Shown in pieces: positions 63,592 to 64,000 of a stretch of DNA of 64,000 bases. The DNA comes from Phaseolus vulgaris (taxonomy: Eukaryota > Streptophyta > Magnoliopsida > Fabales > Fabaceae), in NCBI RefSeq assembly GCF_000499845.2, contig NC_023749.2, positions 591,030 to 655,029 on the forward strand, read 5' to 3'. The translations under genes and the position numbers were made by a program. Within the stretch, counting starts at the first letter, position 1; every line of letters starts with the position of its first letter. The notes under the pieces are model-generated. The model saw only the letters and a list, made by a program, of their open reading frames with translations, was not told the origin of the DNA and made no database searches.

Positions 63592-63890
63592 TTATTCTCC
63601 AGGATCTGAGTTAAAAAGATTAGAAAAAGAAAGAAAACAAAGATAGATTGAATTTATTGTGAAAATCTCAATATGTTACATTTAAATTTTTAGAATAAAA
63701 TTCTAAAGGAAATAATGTTATTTATCTTGAAATTTATTAATTCTTTGTCTTAAAAAACATTAAAATGATTTTTGAAGAAGCTAAAAGGAGACTTTATCTT
63801 CCTTCACGCCAATAATTTCTAACTACACCATCATAATTTTTAAAATAATCGTTTTTTGAACAAGTTTTTAGAAACAGCTCTTTTTAAAAT
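63592..63890. repeat. Direct repeat, right copy (partner 54335-54640)
   Basis: Same sequence and orientation as 54335-54640, including TTCTTTATTCTCCAGGA at the left edge and TTTTTAGAAACAGCTC at the right. Confidence 0.85.
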
Positions 63891-64000
63891 TAGAAAAACA
63901 AATATATAAAATTTATACTTTCCTCCTAAATAAACTTAATTTACTCTATCTCTTTATCAGATATTTCGTTATTGTATATAAAGTGTTATTTATTGTTTAC

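Larger units (their letters stand above)
54006..64000. other. Decayed, duplicated NB-LRR relic zone
   Basis: No intact gene is seen. Fragments of a CC-NB-LRR-type resistance gene occur on both strands (separate entries), together with large duplications: 54780-55640 against 56960-57680 (direct), about 57170-57370 against 61250-61430 (inverted), and 54335-54640 against 63592-63890 (direct, near the edges). About 61450-63590 is AT-rich with nothing recognised. Confidence 0.6.

Overview
The window is a piece of a dicot nuclear genome, most likely a legume of the bean group (Vigna/Phaseolus/Glycine side). Genes are intron-bearing with GT-AG junctions in an AT-rich, repeat-laden background. A short peptide precursor resembles the soybean GmPep914 type, and the purple acid phosphatases keep every metal ligand at a constant offset from the kidney-bean enzyme numbering. 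Gene models were built by eye from splice signals, reading frame and family knowledge; no search or alignment was run.

Layout. 0-12.4 kb: two MIK2-type LRR receptor kinases, each followed on the same strand by a two-exon gene for a small secreted Cys-containing peptide ending in a CHNY motif (receptor, peptide, receptor, peptide). 13.5-15.5 kb (-): a type-B response regulator whose phospho-acceptor Asp is Glu, with a plastid ycf2 fragment in an intron. 17.6-20.1 kb (-): spliceosomal SmD2, whose 5'UTR intron appears to carry four box C/D snoRNA-like units, with telo-box and site II promoter motifs. 20.7-23.1 kb: a defective copia-type LTR element with 5-bp target duplication. 23.9-24.6 kb (+): an intronless C2H2 zinc-finger repressor. 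28.1-34.2 kb (-): CCZ1, nine exons. 34.4-35.2 kb: a displaced copy of the snoRNA segment between direct repeats. 38.8-39.6 kb (-): a 51-residue precursor ending in DDPRGFNY. 40-46.7 kb: AT-rich, with a LINE tail and palindromic repeats. 46.7-54.0 kb (+): tandem purple acid phosphatase genes, the second frame-broken near its 3' end. 54-64 kb: relics of NB-LRR resistance genes, extensively duplicated and inverted.

The most interesting theme is the left end: duplicated receptor/peptide cassettes, plus a third gene with a similar C-terminal peptide motif 27 kb away. MIK2 in Arabidopsis reads secreted phytocytokines, so linked receptor-ligand pairs are a testable idea; that these peptides bind these receptors is inference only.
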